From positions 1-46,052 of the forward strand of contig JAKQSZ010000023.1 in assembly GCA_029569475.1 (NCBI GenBank): a stretch of 46,052 nt of DNA. The letters run 5' to 3'. This stretch comes from Candidatus Eiseniibacteriota bacterium. GTDB lineage: Bacteria > Eisenbacteria > RBG-16-71-46 > CAIMUX01. The notes under the pieces were generated by a model, which was given only the letters and a program-made list of their open reading frames with translations, was not told the origin of the DNA and did not search any database. Positions 27,797 through 35,923 of this stretch are shown here, in pieces (within the stretch, counting starts at the first letter, position 1; every line of letters begins with the position of its first letter). The translations under genes were made by a program, and so were the position numbers.

Positions 27797-29797
27797 TCAC
27801 TCACCTCCGGAGCGGCTGCGTTCCAGGACATCGATCAGGACGGCTACCGTCTTGTCCCGTTCCGGGTCGCTCAGCTTGAGGATCTCCTGCAAGGCAGCCC
27901 CGATATGCGGGATGTACTTCTGGATGTATGTTCGTTTCTTGCCCTCTTCGCGATCGCGACGGGTACGCCCGATGTGCAAGGAGACCCGGCGACCCGCCTC
28001 CTGAAGCGCCAACCGGATCTCCTTGAGGATCTCCGGGTAGTGGGCCACCGCCTCCTTGGATTCCGAGGTGAAGGGGACCCACACGGAAGCGACGTGCACG
28101 ATCAGCACCGCCGGCCCGGAAGGGAGTGCGCCCCGCGACTGGGCGATCTGGTAGCTCTTCCAGTCCACATTCAGGACCGCTTTGGTGATGGCGCAGGACG
28201 ACTGCTGGTACTGCAACGGCACCCGGTTGGCGTAGCGATAAAGGGTCACCAGGTCCTCGGACGAGAGATCGCCTCCATAGGCAATGCCGACCTCGACCTG
28301 GAACGGATTGCCCCGATAGACGGAGGGCGGACGGGTCACCGTGGCGTAGAAGTCGGCGCGCACCTCCTGCTGCAGCGCGCGCAGGAGCAGATCTTCCCCG
28401 ATGGGAGAGATGCAATTGGTGGGGGGCGCCATGATCTTGACCTTGCCCAGGGCCTGGTGCAATCGCTCGGCGGCGTGCGCCTCGATCTGGGCCGAACGAG
28501 CCCGCACGGGAATCGCAGCCTCGGCCAGAAGCTCCCCCGCCACTCGCGGGCTGACCCGGGAGAACTCCTTTTGCAGGAACGTGAAGACGTCGCGATACGT
28601 GGTCTCCTTCAACATCTTGAGCAACATGCCCAGTTCAACGCCGTGAGGATGCGGCTTGATCTCCAACGGCTCCGGGGGAAGCTCATCGGCCACCCGTTCG
28701 AAGACCGTCAGGTCGTCTTCCGGGTCGGGCGAGCGATAGGCGATGCGGGCGTGAGGGTTCGCGATGGCGATCTGCCTGAGATAGCCATCCACGGAGTGAC
28801 GCCCCTTCTTGTAAATCCCCTGGAGGGTGATCTCGATGCGCGTGCCGTGTTCCGGCTCCCAGGCCGTCTCCTCGTCGCGCAGGATATCGGGCTGGTTCTT
28901 CTTCGTGTTCATGACCAGTTCGACATGATGGGCGGGACGGCCTTTGCCGGTGCGGGAGATCACCACGAACGGCTTCCCCGTGGTCAGGACCCCGTACATC
29001 CCGGCCGCCGAGATCCCGATCCCCTGTTGGCCCCGGCTCTGTTTCAGACTGTGAAACTTTGAACCGTATAGGAGCCTGCCGAAGATCTTGGGTATCTGCT
29101 GGCGCACGATTCCCGGACCATTGTCCTGCACCACCACCCGAAACCTGTCCTCCGCCAGACGGTGGATCTCGACCAGCAGATCCGGCAGGATCCCCGCCTC
29201 CTCGCAGGCATCGAGGGAGTTGTCGACCGCCTCCCGAACCGTGGTCAACAGGGCCTTGGAGGGGTTGTCGAATCCGAGCAGGTGACGATTCTTGGAGAAG
29301 AACTCCGAGACCGAGATCTCCCGCTGTTTTGCCGCCATTTCCACGGCGGAGAGGCCCCGGTTGGCTCTTTTCCGGCCGGTCGCCGCGCCGCCCGCGGGTC
29401 TTGGGCTGCTTGCGTCCCGCCGGCCGGAGGGGGTGGCCAGGGCGAGGACGGGCGCCGCCGTTGAAGATGCCACCGGAGCATTCGTCGCCGGTGGAGTCAC
29501 CGCCGGTGACGGCACGGACGGTGGAGTCACCGCGGGTAACGGCACGGCCGGTGAAGTCACCGCCGGTGAAGTCAGCACCGGTGAAGACGCCGCCGGTAAA
29601 GTGACGGCCGGTGACGCCCCTGCCCGGTGTTCAACCCGCGGGGGAGCGGCCTGGGCCCGGGACGGAACAACCGCCGGTGACGCAGGGGCCTCGTGCAAAC
29701 CTGCCGGAGCCGCCGGCCGGCCGAACTGGACTTCAAGTTGCACGGCGGCCTTCCGCTTGCTCTTCGTATTCTTCGTGGATTTGCTGCTGGCAGGCAT
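27797..29797 (-). CDS. top6B: DNA topoisomerase VI subunit B with repeat-rich N-terminal extension
   Basis: Top6B is the GHKL ATPase subunit that clamps DNA and drives topoisomerase VI. The ATPase part is intact: EAVDNSLDACEEAG (N-box Asn), VVVQDNGPGI, and GQQGIGISAAGMYG, then a helix-2-turn-helix and transducer region with the switch-lysine area (SSCAITKAVLNVDWKSYQIAQ). The ATG at 29797 follows GGAGGTCTTC. This gives 666 residues against about 530 in archaea; the difference is mostly a 145-residue N-terminal extension of Lys-rich then Pro/Ala/Val/Thr repeat sequence before REISVSEFFSKNRHLLGFDN. The C-terminus ends near the transducer, without an obvious extra Ig domain. Confidence 0.95.
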   Translation of the reverse strand: MPASSKSTKNTKSKRKAAVQLEVQFGRPAAPAGLHEAPASPAVVPSRAQAAPPRVEHRAGASPAVTLPAASSPVLTSPAVTSPAVPLPAVTPPSVPSPAVTPPATNAPVASSTAAPVLALATPSGRRDASSPRPAGGAATGRKRANRGLSAVEMAAKQREISVSEFFSKNRHLLGFDNPSKALLTTVREAVDNSLDACEEAGILPDLLVEIHRLAEDRFRVVVQDNGPGIVRQQIPKIFGRLLYGSKFHSLKQSRGQQGIGISAAGMYGVLTTGKPFVVISRTGKGRPAHHVELVMNTKKNQPDILRDEETAWEPEHGTRIEITLQGIYKKGRHSVDGYLRQIAIANPHARIAYRSPDPEDDLTVFERVADELPPEPLEIKPHPHGVELGMLLKMLKETTYRDVFTFLQKEFSRVSPRVAGELLAEAAIPVRARSAQIEAHAAERLHQALGKVKIMAPPTNCISPIGEDLLLRALQQEVRADFYATVTRPPSVYRGNPFQVEVGIAYGGDLSSEDLVTLYRYANRVPLQYQQSSCAITKAVLNVDWKSYQIAQSRGALPSGPAVLIVHVASVWVPFTSESKEAVAHYPEILKEIRLALQEAGRRVSLHIGRTRRDREEGKKRTYIQKYIPHIGAALQEILKLSDPERDKTVAVLIDVLERSRSGGE
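29487..29621 (-). repeat. 15-bp x 9 in-frame repeat in top6B
   Basis: Nine 15-bp units, such as GCCGGTGGAGTCACC and GCCGGTGAAGTCACC on the plus strand, encode five-residue SPAVT/PPAVT-like units in the N-terminal extension of Top6B. The product would be an extended, flexible arm ahead of the ATPase domain. Confidence 0.92.
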
Positions 29798-29886
29798 GAA
29801 GACCTCCGGATCAGCCCCGCTCGCCCGGCATACGCCGGAGCATACGTCGCCAGAGCATACGCTCGCTCGCACCGCGCCGGACAGAA

Positions 29887-29959
29887 ATTCCGGAACCTGA
29901 TCGAATCGCGAATTCCGGGACCTGATCGGTCGCGAATCCCACGACCTGATCCGTCGCGA
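29887..29959. repeat. three 24/25-bp iterons upstream of top6B
   Basis: Copies at 29887-29911, 29912-29935 and 29936-29959 share the core ACCTGATC and the end TCGCGA. In the middle copy the core is the inverted repeat GACC-TGATC-GGTC. Their placement between the divergent promoters and the top6B start suggests operator-like sites; the binding protein is unknown. Confidence 0.75.
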
Positions 29960-29970
29960 GTGTTCCCTTG

Positions 29971-30000
29971 ATTGTGTATTGACACTGCCTCGGGCGGCAA
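29971..30000 (-). promoter_or_regulatory. candidate promoter for the topoisomerase VI operon
   Basis: On the minus strand TTGCCG (29995-30000) and CACAAT (29971-29976) are spaced by 18 bases, a plausible sigma-70-like pair. It overlaps the opposite-strand promoter. Each box matches four of six consensus bases, so support is moderate. Confidence 0.35.
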
Positions 30001-30007
30001 ACATACT
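29979..30007 (+). promoter_or_regulatory. candidate promoter for the AT-hook gene
   Basis: A perfect TTGACA (29979-29984) is followed after 17 bases by CATACT (30002-30007). Transcription would give a leader of about 160 bases before the ATG at 30174. Confidence 0.5.
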
Positions 30008-30173
30008 CCGAATGGTTCAGAGGATCGTTCCCATCTGTGTCATCAGGAGTCGGCCACGAACGCCGGAACCACGATGGGATACAACGGATGATCCGCGCCG
30101 CCACAGGGATCCGCAAGGAAGGTGAGGCAAGATCCCGCGTGCGGCAGGACTTCAAGCCAAAGGAGCTGATTCC

Positions 30174-30662
30174 ATGAAACAGACCTCGGGGGCCAAGCGC
30201 GGACGCAAGCGTCGTCTAAGCCGGGAAGAGATGGCCAGCAGGGAAAAGGCCATCATCGAAGATATCAAGCAGGGGGAGCTCAGCTATCGCGAGATCGCGT
30301 TGAAGCATGATGTATCGCTCCCGACTGTTAACAACAAGGCGCGCAAGGCCGGCATCAGCCGCGGCCGCCGCAAGGGCGCCAGGATCAGGGTCGTCGGCCC
30401 GGCTCGCAAGTCGGCGGCACGTGCCGCGCGTCGTCCGGGCCGCCCGCGGGGCCGCGCCGCGGCGGGCGCCGCGGTAGCTCCCGTGCGCAGGGGGCCGCGC
30501 AAGGCGGCGCGCCGCGGGCCGGGACGTCCTCCGGGCCGTCCGCGCGCCTCGGCGGGGAACTTCATGGAAGAATTGCGGAAGCTGGTGCTCCGTCACAACC
30601 CGAACATCAGCCTCGTTCAGTTCGAGGAACTCAGCCGGCTGGTGGGCGCGAAGCTCCGCTGA
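30174..30662 (+). CDS. HTH/AT-hook DNA-binding protein
   Basis: A 162-residue, strongly basic protein. Residues 1-20 are Lys/Arg-rich, residues 22-62 form a resolvase-like helix-turn-helix (REIALKHDVSLPTVNNKARKAGI), and the middle has two AT-hook cores: PGRPRGR (88-94) and GPGRPPGRPR (115-124) within an Ala/Arg-rich histone-H1-like stretch. The last 35 residues (NFMEELRKLVLRHNPNISLVQFEELSRLVGAKLR) look like a separate helical module. The ATG follows AAAGGAG with eight bases spacing. It likely binds DNA as a regulator or nucleoid-associated protein. It is divergent from the topoisomerase VI operon and has its own terminator. Confidence 0.8.
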   Translation: MKQTSGAKRGRKRRLSREEMASREKAIIEDIKQGELSYREIALKHDVSLPTVNNKARKAGISRGRRKGARIRVVGPARKSAARAARRPGRPRGRAAAGAAVAPVRRGPRKAARRGPGRPPGRPRASAGNFMEELRKLVLRHNPNISLVQFEELSRLVGAKLR

Positions 30663-30688
30663 TCCGGAGCCTCCGGCGCAGACCCTGT

Positions 30689-30725
30689 CGATGGCCCGGG
30701 ACGCTCGCGCGTCCGCGGGCCATCG
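30689..30725 (+). terminator. strong hairpin after the AT-hook gene
   Basis: CGATGGCCCG then GGACGC pairs through a TCGC loop with GCGTCC then CGGGCCATCG: 16 pairs with one bulged base, starting 27 bases after the stop. There is no T-run. Confidence 0.75.
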
Positions 30726-30935
30726 TCGCATCGGCCGGCTCCCGTCCTCCCGCATCGGGCGGTTCCGGTCATCCCGCGTTTGGGGTTCCCGTCATCCCGC
30801 TCGGGATGGGCCTCATGGCTTCCCCAAGGCAGATCCGAAAACGAACTCGCCGCGGCGAACGGTGTAGAGTCTCTCTGAGGCGGTGCTACCATCGGGCCGA
30901 CGAACCAGCCCACCTGCCAGAGGGGGAGACACAGC

Positions 30936-31925
30936 GTGCTCGCAACACCCGACAGCCGCCCGCGGCCGCATCCGCGGGGTCCGCGCCAGGTCCGCCGCCT
31001 CGCGCCGCGCCAGCTTCCCCTCCTTGCGTGGGCGCTTGCGGCTGTCGTCTCGATTCTCGCGGCCGCGACCGCCGAGGCCGGGCCGAACAGCGGCGGCAAG
31101 CTGATCCTTCATGCCAATCCAACCCTGTACTTTTCCACCGACGGAGACTACACAGGCTGGTCGGAGCTCAACGACTGCCAGAACGCGATCACGTCGGTGC
31201 CGGGCGAGGGGCAAGGCGTCATCTTCTACATCCTGGCCGTTTTCGACTTCGGGAGCCCGACCATGAAGGGCACCAACTTCGGCATCAAGTACACCAGCAG
31301 CCTGGTGGCGCCGGTGGCGTGGGGGCCCTGTTGGGAGTGGCCGGGCGAAGGGAACATGGAGTACCCCTACGGCAACTGGCCGCAGAGCAACTCCGGCATC
31401 GCGGTGGCCTGGGCCGAGCCGTTGACCGATCGTATCTCCGAAGTGTACTGGTTCGCGGCCTATGCCTACGCCGGGAACACCTTCACGATCACCAAACACC
31501 CCAAGATCGGCACCGCCGAGTTCGGCGACGACAGCATTCCATCCCAGTTGGACGAAGTGGAGGGTTTCGGCACTCTCGGCTTCGGCAAGGCCGGCACCAA
31601 CCCCTGCGGGGAGACTACCATCACAGGGGCCTGCTGCAGTGAAAGCGGATCCTGCAACATCCAGACCGAGGTCCTCTGCCGCGCGCTGGGAATCGGCTTC
31701 ACCTACCTCGGCGACAATGAACCCTGCGTGCCGAACCCATGCCGTCCCGGCATGGGGGCGTGCTGCTTCGGGCCGGAGTGCCGGCTGATCGAGTGGGACA
31801 TCTGCCTCGAGGCCAATGGATGGTGGATCGGTACCGGCGTCTCGTGCAACCCCACGCCCTGTGATTACACTCCGATCGAGGCATCCTGGGGAAAGACCAA
31901 GGACCGTTTCCGCCGGGAGGAATGA
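30936..31925 (+). CDS. secreted protein with C-terminal Cys-rich 'GACC...NPC' repeats
   Basis: A 329-residue exported protein without an assigned family. A long Arg/Pro-rich n-region precedes a hydrophobic core (LLAWALAAVVSILAAATAEA) with a likely signal-peptidase site after AEA (about residue 48). The body (about 50-225) is aromatic-rich, probably a beta-sandwich. The C-terminal part has two Cys-rich repeats, residues 231-269 and 274-309, each starting GACC and ending NPC/TPC with six cysteines. I recall this motif from secreted proteins of Eisenbacteria and planctomycetes. The start is a GTG at 30936 preceded by AGGGGGAG. The protein ends soon after the repeats without a FlgD-like tail. Confidence 0.7.
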   Translation: MLATPDSRPRPHPRGPRQVRRLAPRQLPLLAWALAAVVSILAAATAEAGPNSGGKLILHANPTLYFSTDGDYTGWSELNDCQNAITSVPGEGQGVIFYILAVFDFGSPTMKGTNFGIKYTSSLVAPVAWGPCWEWPGEGNMEYPYGNWPQSNSGIAVAWAEPLTDRISEVYWFAAYAYAGNTFTITKHPKIGTAEFGDDSIPSQLDEVEGFGTLGFGKAGTNPCGETTITGACCSESGSCNIQTEVLCRALGIGFTYLGDNEPCVPNPCRPGMGACCFGPECRLIEWDICLEANGWWIGTGVSCNPTPCDYTPIEASWGKTKDRFRREE

Positions 31926-32032
31926 CCCACCCTCCCGGCCTGTTGCTGGCCCGGCGCTTGCCACTCTGCGCGCCGAGACGACCGGTTGGCTTCAGCCCGG
32001 TCGAGACGGATTCCAACTTGCCTCCACGCTCC

Positions 32033-32052
32033 CGAGAGCACCCGCGCTCTCG
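32033..32052 (+). terminator. hairpin between the two secreted-protein genes
   Basis: CGAGAGC-ACCCGC-GCTCTCG is a perfect 7-bp stem with a 6-base loop, 49 bases before the protease start and 107 bases after the upstream stop. It could terminate the first gene or affect the protease leader. No T-run follows. Confidence 0.4.
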
Positions 32053-32100
32053 GCCATCCCTGCTACGCAATATCCAGGCTTTCATGGAGAGGTGATCCCA

Positions 32101-35004
32101 ATGATGCATCGGCACGGGCCTTCCCGAAGGATCGGCAGCGGCGCAAGAGCTTCTTTCCCGCGAGTTTCTGGCCGGGCCATTCCTGACGGGTTTCTGATCT
32201 TCTGGATTGTCCTTCTTGTCGCCTGGACCGCCGCGGCGCCGGCCTGGGGCCAGAGCGCCCGCCGCGAAACGCGAGGCCCTGCCGGGGCGGCGGGCAAACT
32301 GCACGCCGATCTCGCCATTGCGCAACAACGCACCGACCGGCTCATCGTGAAGTTCCGCGAGGGCTCCCAGATACGCCTGCGCGGCGCCAGTCTTCTCAGT
32401 GTGGGGAACCGGGTGCAGATGGACGCGTTCACGGCCTGGCAGTCGAGGCACCCCGACCTGACGATCGAGCGCCACTTCGCCCGGCCCGAGAGCGACCTCG
32501 ACTCCGACCGGCTCGCGGGGATCGCCCGGACCGGCCTTCCGCTGGCGGACTTGAACCTCTATGTCCAGGTGCACCTCGCAGCCAGCCAGCGTACCCCCGA
32601 GCGGATCAAGCAACTCCTCGCCGAACTGCGGGCAATGGACGTGGTCGAACAGGCCTTCCTGGAACCGATCCCTGAGCCGGCCACGCTCGCGCGCCCGGAC
32701 GGGTTCAGGCCAGGGGCGGGGCCGGCCAGACAGGACATCGGCACTCCGACCCCTGACTTCTCGAGACAGCAGGGATACCTCTCTGCCTCGCCCTCGGGAA
32801 TCAACGCCCAGGCGGTCTGGAGCCATCCAGGTGGCCGGGGAGCCGGCGTCAAGCTCATCGACATCGAAGGCGCCTGGTACTGGAACCACGAGGACCTCAA
32901 GCAGCCGTTCTTCACCGGGGGAGCCCCGATCAACGACTCCAGTTGGCGCAACCACGGTACCGCCGTGCTGGGTGAGGTGGTGGGAAGAAACGATGGTCTC
33001 GGCATCACGGGAATTGCCCACGATGTGCAGGTGGGAGCGGTCTCCATCGGCAACATGAGCACGGCGGCGGCGATCGACCTGGCGGCGGCCAACCTGGCCC
33101 CCGGCGACATCTTCCTCATCGAGTTGCACGCGCCGGGACCGAACAGCAACGGCAGCGGCCAGTACGGCTACGTCCCGATGGAGTTCTGGCAGGACAACTT
33201 CGACGCCATCCAGACCGCCGTGGCCAACGGCCGGATCTGCGTGGAGGCCGGCGGCAACGGCGAACAGAACCTCGACGACCCGGTCTATCTGGGTCTGTTC
33301 GACCGCAACGTGCGCAACTCGGGCGCGATCCTGGTGGGCGCCGGCACGCCCACCGGCCTGCAAGCCGAGTGGTTCACCAACTACGGCAGCCGGATCGACC
33401 TCAACGGCTGGGGCTCGTCGGTAGTGAGCACGGGCTATGGGGACCTGCAGGGCGGATCCGAGTCGCAGTGGTACACCGCCTACTTCAGCGGGACGTCCAG
33501 CGCCAGTCCGATCGTGGTCGGCGCCGTCGCCTCGCTGCAGGGAATGTCCAAGGCTCACTGGGGCATCCCTCTCAACGGCTATCTCGCCGGCCACATCCTC
33601 TCGCAGACCGGTTCCGTTTGGGTCGGCCCCAAGCGGATCGGCCCCCGCCCGAACCTGGTGGCGGCTCGCGAACTCCTTCTGCAGGGGATCGGCTCGATCA
33701 GCGGCGTGGTGCGCGATGGCGAGTCGGGGCAGCCGATCGAGGACGTCGAGATCCTGCTGGAGGAGATCGATGTCCTCCTTCGGTCAGAGGACGGCGGAGC
33801 GTACAGCGTCCCGGTGATGTCGGGCAGCTACACCCTGCAGGCTTCGGACTTCTTCCACCAGGTCTACCGCGAGGCCGTGGCCGTCGGGCAGGGGCAGCAG
33901 GTGGAGCAGGACATCATCCTGACCCCTCATCCGGCGGGGACCCTCACCGGAACGATCATCACCCAGGCTGGCGCGCCCATCACGGGGGCGAAGGTCAGCG
34001 TGGTGGGGACGCCCCTACCGTCGACGGTCAGCGGGCTCGCCGGCTCCTATCTGGTGAACGGCATCCCGCAAGGGACCGGCTACCGGGCCATCTACGGCGG
34101 CGTTCCAACGCGCGGAGGCGCCTGGCGGGAGTTCGCCATTGATCCGGTCACTCCCTCGGTCGCCAACGCGCTGCTCCCCGACGCCACCACCTTCGAGAAC
34201 GCCAACGGCGCCTACACCGGACAAGCCCCCTGGGCTTGGGGAACGCCTTCCGGCCAGGGGAACCCGGGCGCCTTCTCGGGAACGAAGGTCTGGGCCACCA
34301 ACCTGAACGGCAACTACGGCGACAACCAGAACGCCTACCTCACGAGCGCCGCCCAGAACTTCGCGGGGGCCACCAGCCTCACCTTGAGCTTCACCCACTG
34401 GCTCGACCTGGAATCCGGGTTCGACGGCGGCAATGTCCAGGTGAAGCAAGGCTCCTCCTGGACCACGGTCGAACCCGTCGGGGGATATCCCGCGACGTAC
34501 CTGGACGGACTCGGCGGCGAGCCGGGATTCAGCGGCAGATCAGATGGCTGGGAGACCGTCATCTTCGACCTGACCCCCTACATCAGCGACCAGCTCCAGG
34601 TCCGGTTCCACTTCGGCAGCGACGGCGGAGTCAACGCCCTCGGCTGGTACATCGATGACGTGGCCTTCGACACCGGGATCATGCCGACCGCGGTCGACCC
34701 GGCCGCCCCGGGCCGCAGCGGCGCCCCGGCTCGTTGGGTGACGACCTGGCCGAATCCATTCCGGGAGTCTGTCCGGATCGGGTTTCACCTGGCCGAGGCC
34801 GCCTCGATCGAGCTCCGGCTGCATGATCCCTCGGGGAGACTGATCCGCACCCTGGCCACCGGCCCGCACGCGGCCGGCGCCCACCAGTTCAACTGGGACG
34901 GGCGGGACAGCGCGGGGCGTCGCGTCCCCAGCGGCTCCTACTTCTACAGCCTCCACGTCCGGGGCCGCGAGGTGGAAACGGCGCCGATGACCCTGCTCCG
35001 GTAA
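32101..35004 (+). CDS. secreted subtilisin-like (S8) serine protease with C-terminal sorting-type domain
   Basis: A 967-residue secreted protease. Order: signal peptide (FLIFWIVLLVAWTAAAPAWGQ, residues 38-58); prodomain to about 210; S8 catalytic domain with Asp254 (KLIDIEGAW), His285 (NHGTAVLGE) and Ser466 (FSGTSSASP); carboxypeptidase-regulatory-like beta domains (about 540-680); a MAM/jelly-roll-like domain (about 695-860); and a final FlgD-Ig-like domain (about 880-967: TWPNPFRESVRIGFHL ... WDGRDSAGRRVPSGSYFYSL). That last domain resembles type IX secretion or surface-sorting tails of the FCB group. The S8 Asp context is DIE instead of the usual DTG. The ATG at 32101 follows GGAGAGGTG; the frame upstream is open but overlaps the previous gene. 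Adjacent ATG at 32104 is an alternative. Confidence 0.92.
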   Translation: MMHRHGPSRRIGSGARASFPRVSGRAIPDGFLIFWIVLLVAWTAAAPAWGQSARRETRGPAGAAGKLHADLAIAQQRTDRLIVKFREGSQIRLRGASLLSVGNRVQMDAFTAWQSRHPDLTIERHFARPESDLDSDRLAGIARTGLPLADLNLYVQVHLAASQRTPERIKQLLAELRAMDVVEQAFLEPIPEPATLARPDGFRPGAGPARQDIGTPTPDFSRQQGYLSASPSGINAQAVWSHPGGRGAGVKLIDIEGAWYWNHEDLKQPFFTGGAPINDSSWRNHGTAVLGEVVGRNDGLGITGIAHDVQVGAVSIGNMSTAAAIDLAAANLAPGDIFLIELHAPGPNSNGSGQYGYVPMEFWQDNFDAIQTAVANGRICVEAGGNGEQNLDDPVYLGLFDRNVRNSGAILVGAGTPTGLQAEWFTNYGSRIDLNGWGSSVVSTGYGDLQGGSESQWYTAYFSGTSSASPIVVGAVASLQGMSKAHWGIPLNGYLAGHILSQTGSVWVGPKRIGPRPNLVAARELLLQGIGSISGVVRDGESGQPIEDVEILLEEIDVLLRSEDGGAYSVPVMSGSYTLQASDFFHQVYREAVAVGQGQQVEQDIILTPHPAGTLTGTIITQAGAPITGAKVSVVGTPLPSTVSGLAGSYLVNGIPQGTGYRAIYGGVPTRGGAWREFAIDPVTPSVANALLPDATTFENANGAYTGQAPWAWGTPSGQGNPGAFSGTKVWATNLNGNYGDNQNAYLTSAAQNFAGATSLTLSFTHWLDLESGFDGGNVQVKQGSSWTTVEPVGGYPATYLDGLGGEPGFSGRSDGWETVIFDLTPYISDQLQVRFHFGSDGGVNALGWYIDDVAFDTGIMPTAVDPAAPGRSGAPARWVTTWPNPFRESVRIGFHLAEAASIELRLHDPSGRLIRTLATGPHAAGAHQFNWDGRDSAGRRVPSGSYFYSLHVRGREVETAPMTLLR

Positions 35005-35027
35005 TCGGCGGGCGAGCTCTCGGACGT

Positions 35028-35055
35028 TGCCCACGCAGGCGATCCTGCGTGGGCA
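35028..35055 (+). terminator. perfect 12-bp hairpin after the protease
   Basis: TGCCCACGCAGG-CGAT-CCTGCGTGGGCA is a perfect 12-bp stem with a four-base loop, starting 24 bases after the stop. No T-run follows, as with other hairpins in this window. Confidence 0.8.
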
Positions 35056-35137
35056 GGACCCCGAGGCGTCTCGAGAGATCTGCTGGCTTCGATCGCCCCG
35101 GCCCGGCCGCGTGGAATTGCCTTCCGGACAATGAACG

Positions 35138-35797
35138 ATGAAGTCCGGGGGGCTGGCGACCGAAAGTGGAAGTATGCAGTCATCGTTCCGCTTGGAGGCT
35201 TCGCGCTTCTGCCGCGTCGCGGACCCGGGGATCAAGGGCCCGTTCGCGATCATGTGCGCCGGCCTGGCCGGCGCCGTGGCCTTCGGCTCTCTCGGCGCGA
35301 ACCTGCTCGGCCACACCCCATCGCTGCCCCCCAGGGTGCTTTCGGCGCTGGACGATCCCGGGATCGCAATCCTCGCCGTGGGGGTCTGCTTCCTGGATTT
35401 CCTGCTGGCCGCGTTGATCACCGCCGGCTACGCCCGGCGCTGCCTCGGTCTCGCCGCCCATCGGCTCGGCTGGTCCCAGGTCCGTGAGAGCGAGGGCTCG
35501 TGCCGACTGGTCGAGGACATCGGCGGGCGCTGGGCTCTGGAAATGGATGTGCTCGAGGGCGATGGATCGAGTCACGAATCGATGCCCCGTCTGTTCCCCC
35601 GCTCGGAAGCGGCGCTCTACATTCCGCTCGACGAAGCGTCGGCCGCGACGATTGCCCACCTGTTCACCGCTGGAGAGACCCTCCGGCTGCGCTGGCTCGA
35701 CCTGCCCGCCTTCGCCGGCGGCCCGACGCTGCTCGAGGTGCTCGAGGCCGAACCGGCCGCAGCCGAAAGCGTCGACGTCCACCTCCTGGCGGCCTGA
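35138..35797 (+). CDS. hypothetical two-helix membrane protein
   Basis: No family recognised. Two hydrophobic segments (IKGPFAIMCAGLAGAVAFGSLGA near residues 32-54 and GIAILAVGVCFLDFLLAALITAG near 74-97) precede a soluble domain of about 115 residues (RLVEDIGGRWALEMDVLEGDG ... LLEVLEAEPAAAESVDVHLLAA). The soluble part may be a small beta barrel, perhaps PilZ-like, but diagnostic motifs were not seen. The start could be 35138 or 35174; neither has a strong ribosome-binding site. It lies between the protease terminator and the fumarase promoter, so it is probably its own unit. Confidence 0.5.
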   Translation: MKSGGLATESGSMQSSFRLEASRFCRVADPGIKGPFAIMCAGLAGAVAFGSLGANLLGHTPSLPPRVLSALDDPGIAILAVGVCFLDFLLAALITAGYARRCLGLAAHRLGWSQVRESEGSCRLVEDIGGRWALEMDVLEGDGSSHESMPRLFPRSEAALYIPLDEASAATIAHLFTAGETLRLRWLDLPAFAGGPTLLEVLEAEPAAAESVDVHLLAA

Positions 35798-35862
35798 GAC
35801 CGCGCCGCCTTCGCGCCAACCACCAACCCGGACCAATCCGACTCGGCCGCTCGGCCGGCCGC

Positions 35863-35891
35863 TTGACAACGCCGTAAACCGGGCCGATGAT
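35863..35891 (+). promoter_or_regulatory. candidate promoter of the fumarase operon
   Basis: TTGACA (35863-35868), a 17-base spacer and GATGAT (35886-35891). The predicted start near 35898 leaves a short leader with the GAGGAGGG site before the ATG at 35924. Confidence 0.55.
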
Positions 35892-35923
35892 GAGCGTCCC
35901 TTTGGTCGAACCGAGGAGGGCAG

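Larger units (their letters stand above)
29798..30173. other. divergent control region between top6B and the AT-hook gene
   Basis: This 376-base gap separates top6B (-) from the HTH/AT-hook gene (+). Near top6B it has imperfect GAGCATACG words (29823-29865), then three 24/25-bp iterons (29887-29959), then candidate promoters for both directions that overlap at 29971-30007. The remaining 165 bases before the AT-hook gene are non-repetitive. Confidence 0.6.

Noticed and set aside
29887..29959. Replication origin or plasmid iterons
   Set aside because: Only three repeats, no AT-rich unwinding region, DnaA boxes or rep gene; operator-like sites fit better.
31926..32032. Riboswitch in the leader of the S8 protease
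   Set aside because: A small hairpin (ACCGG...CCGGT) is present, but I could not match any known riboswitch consensus.
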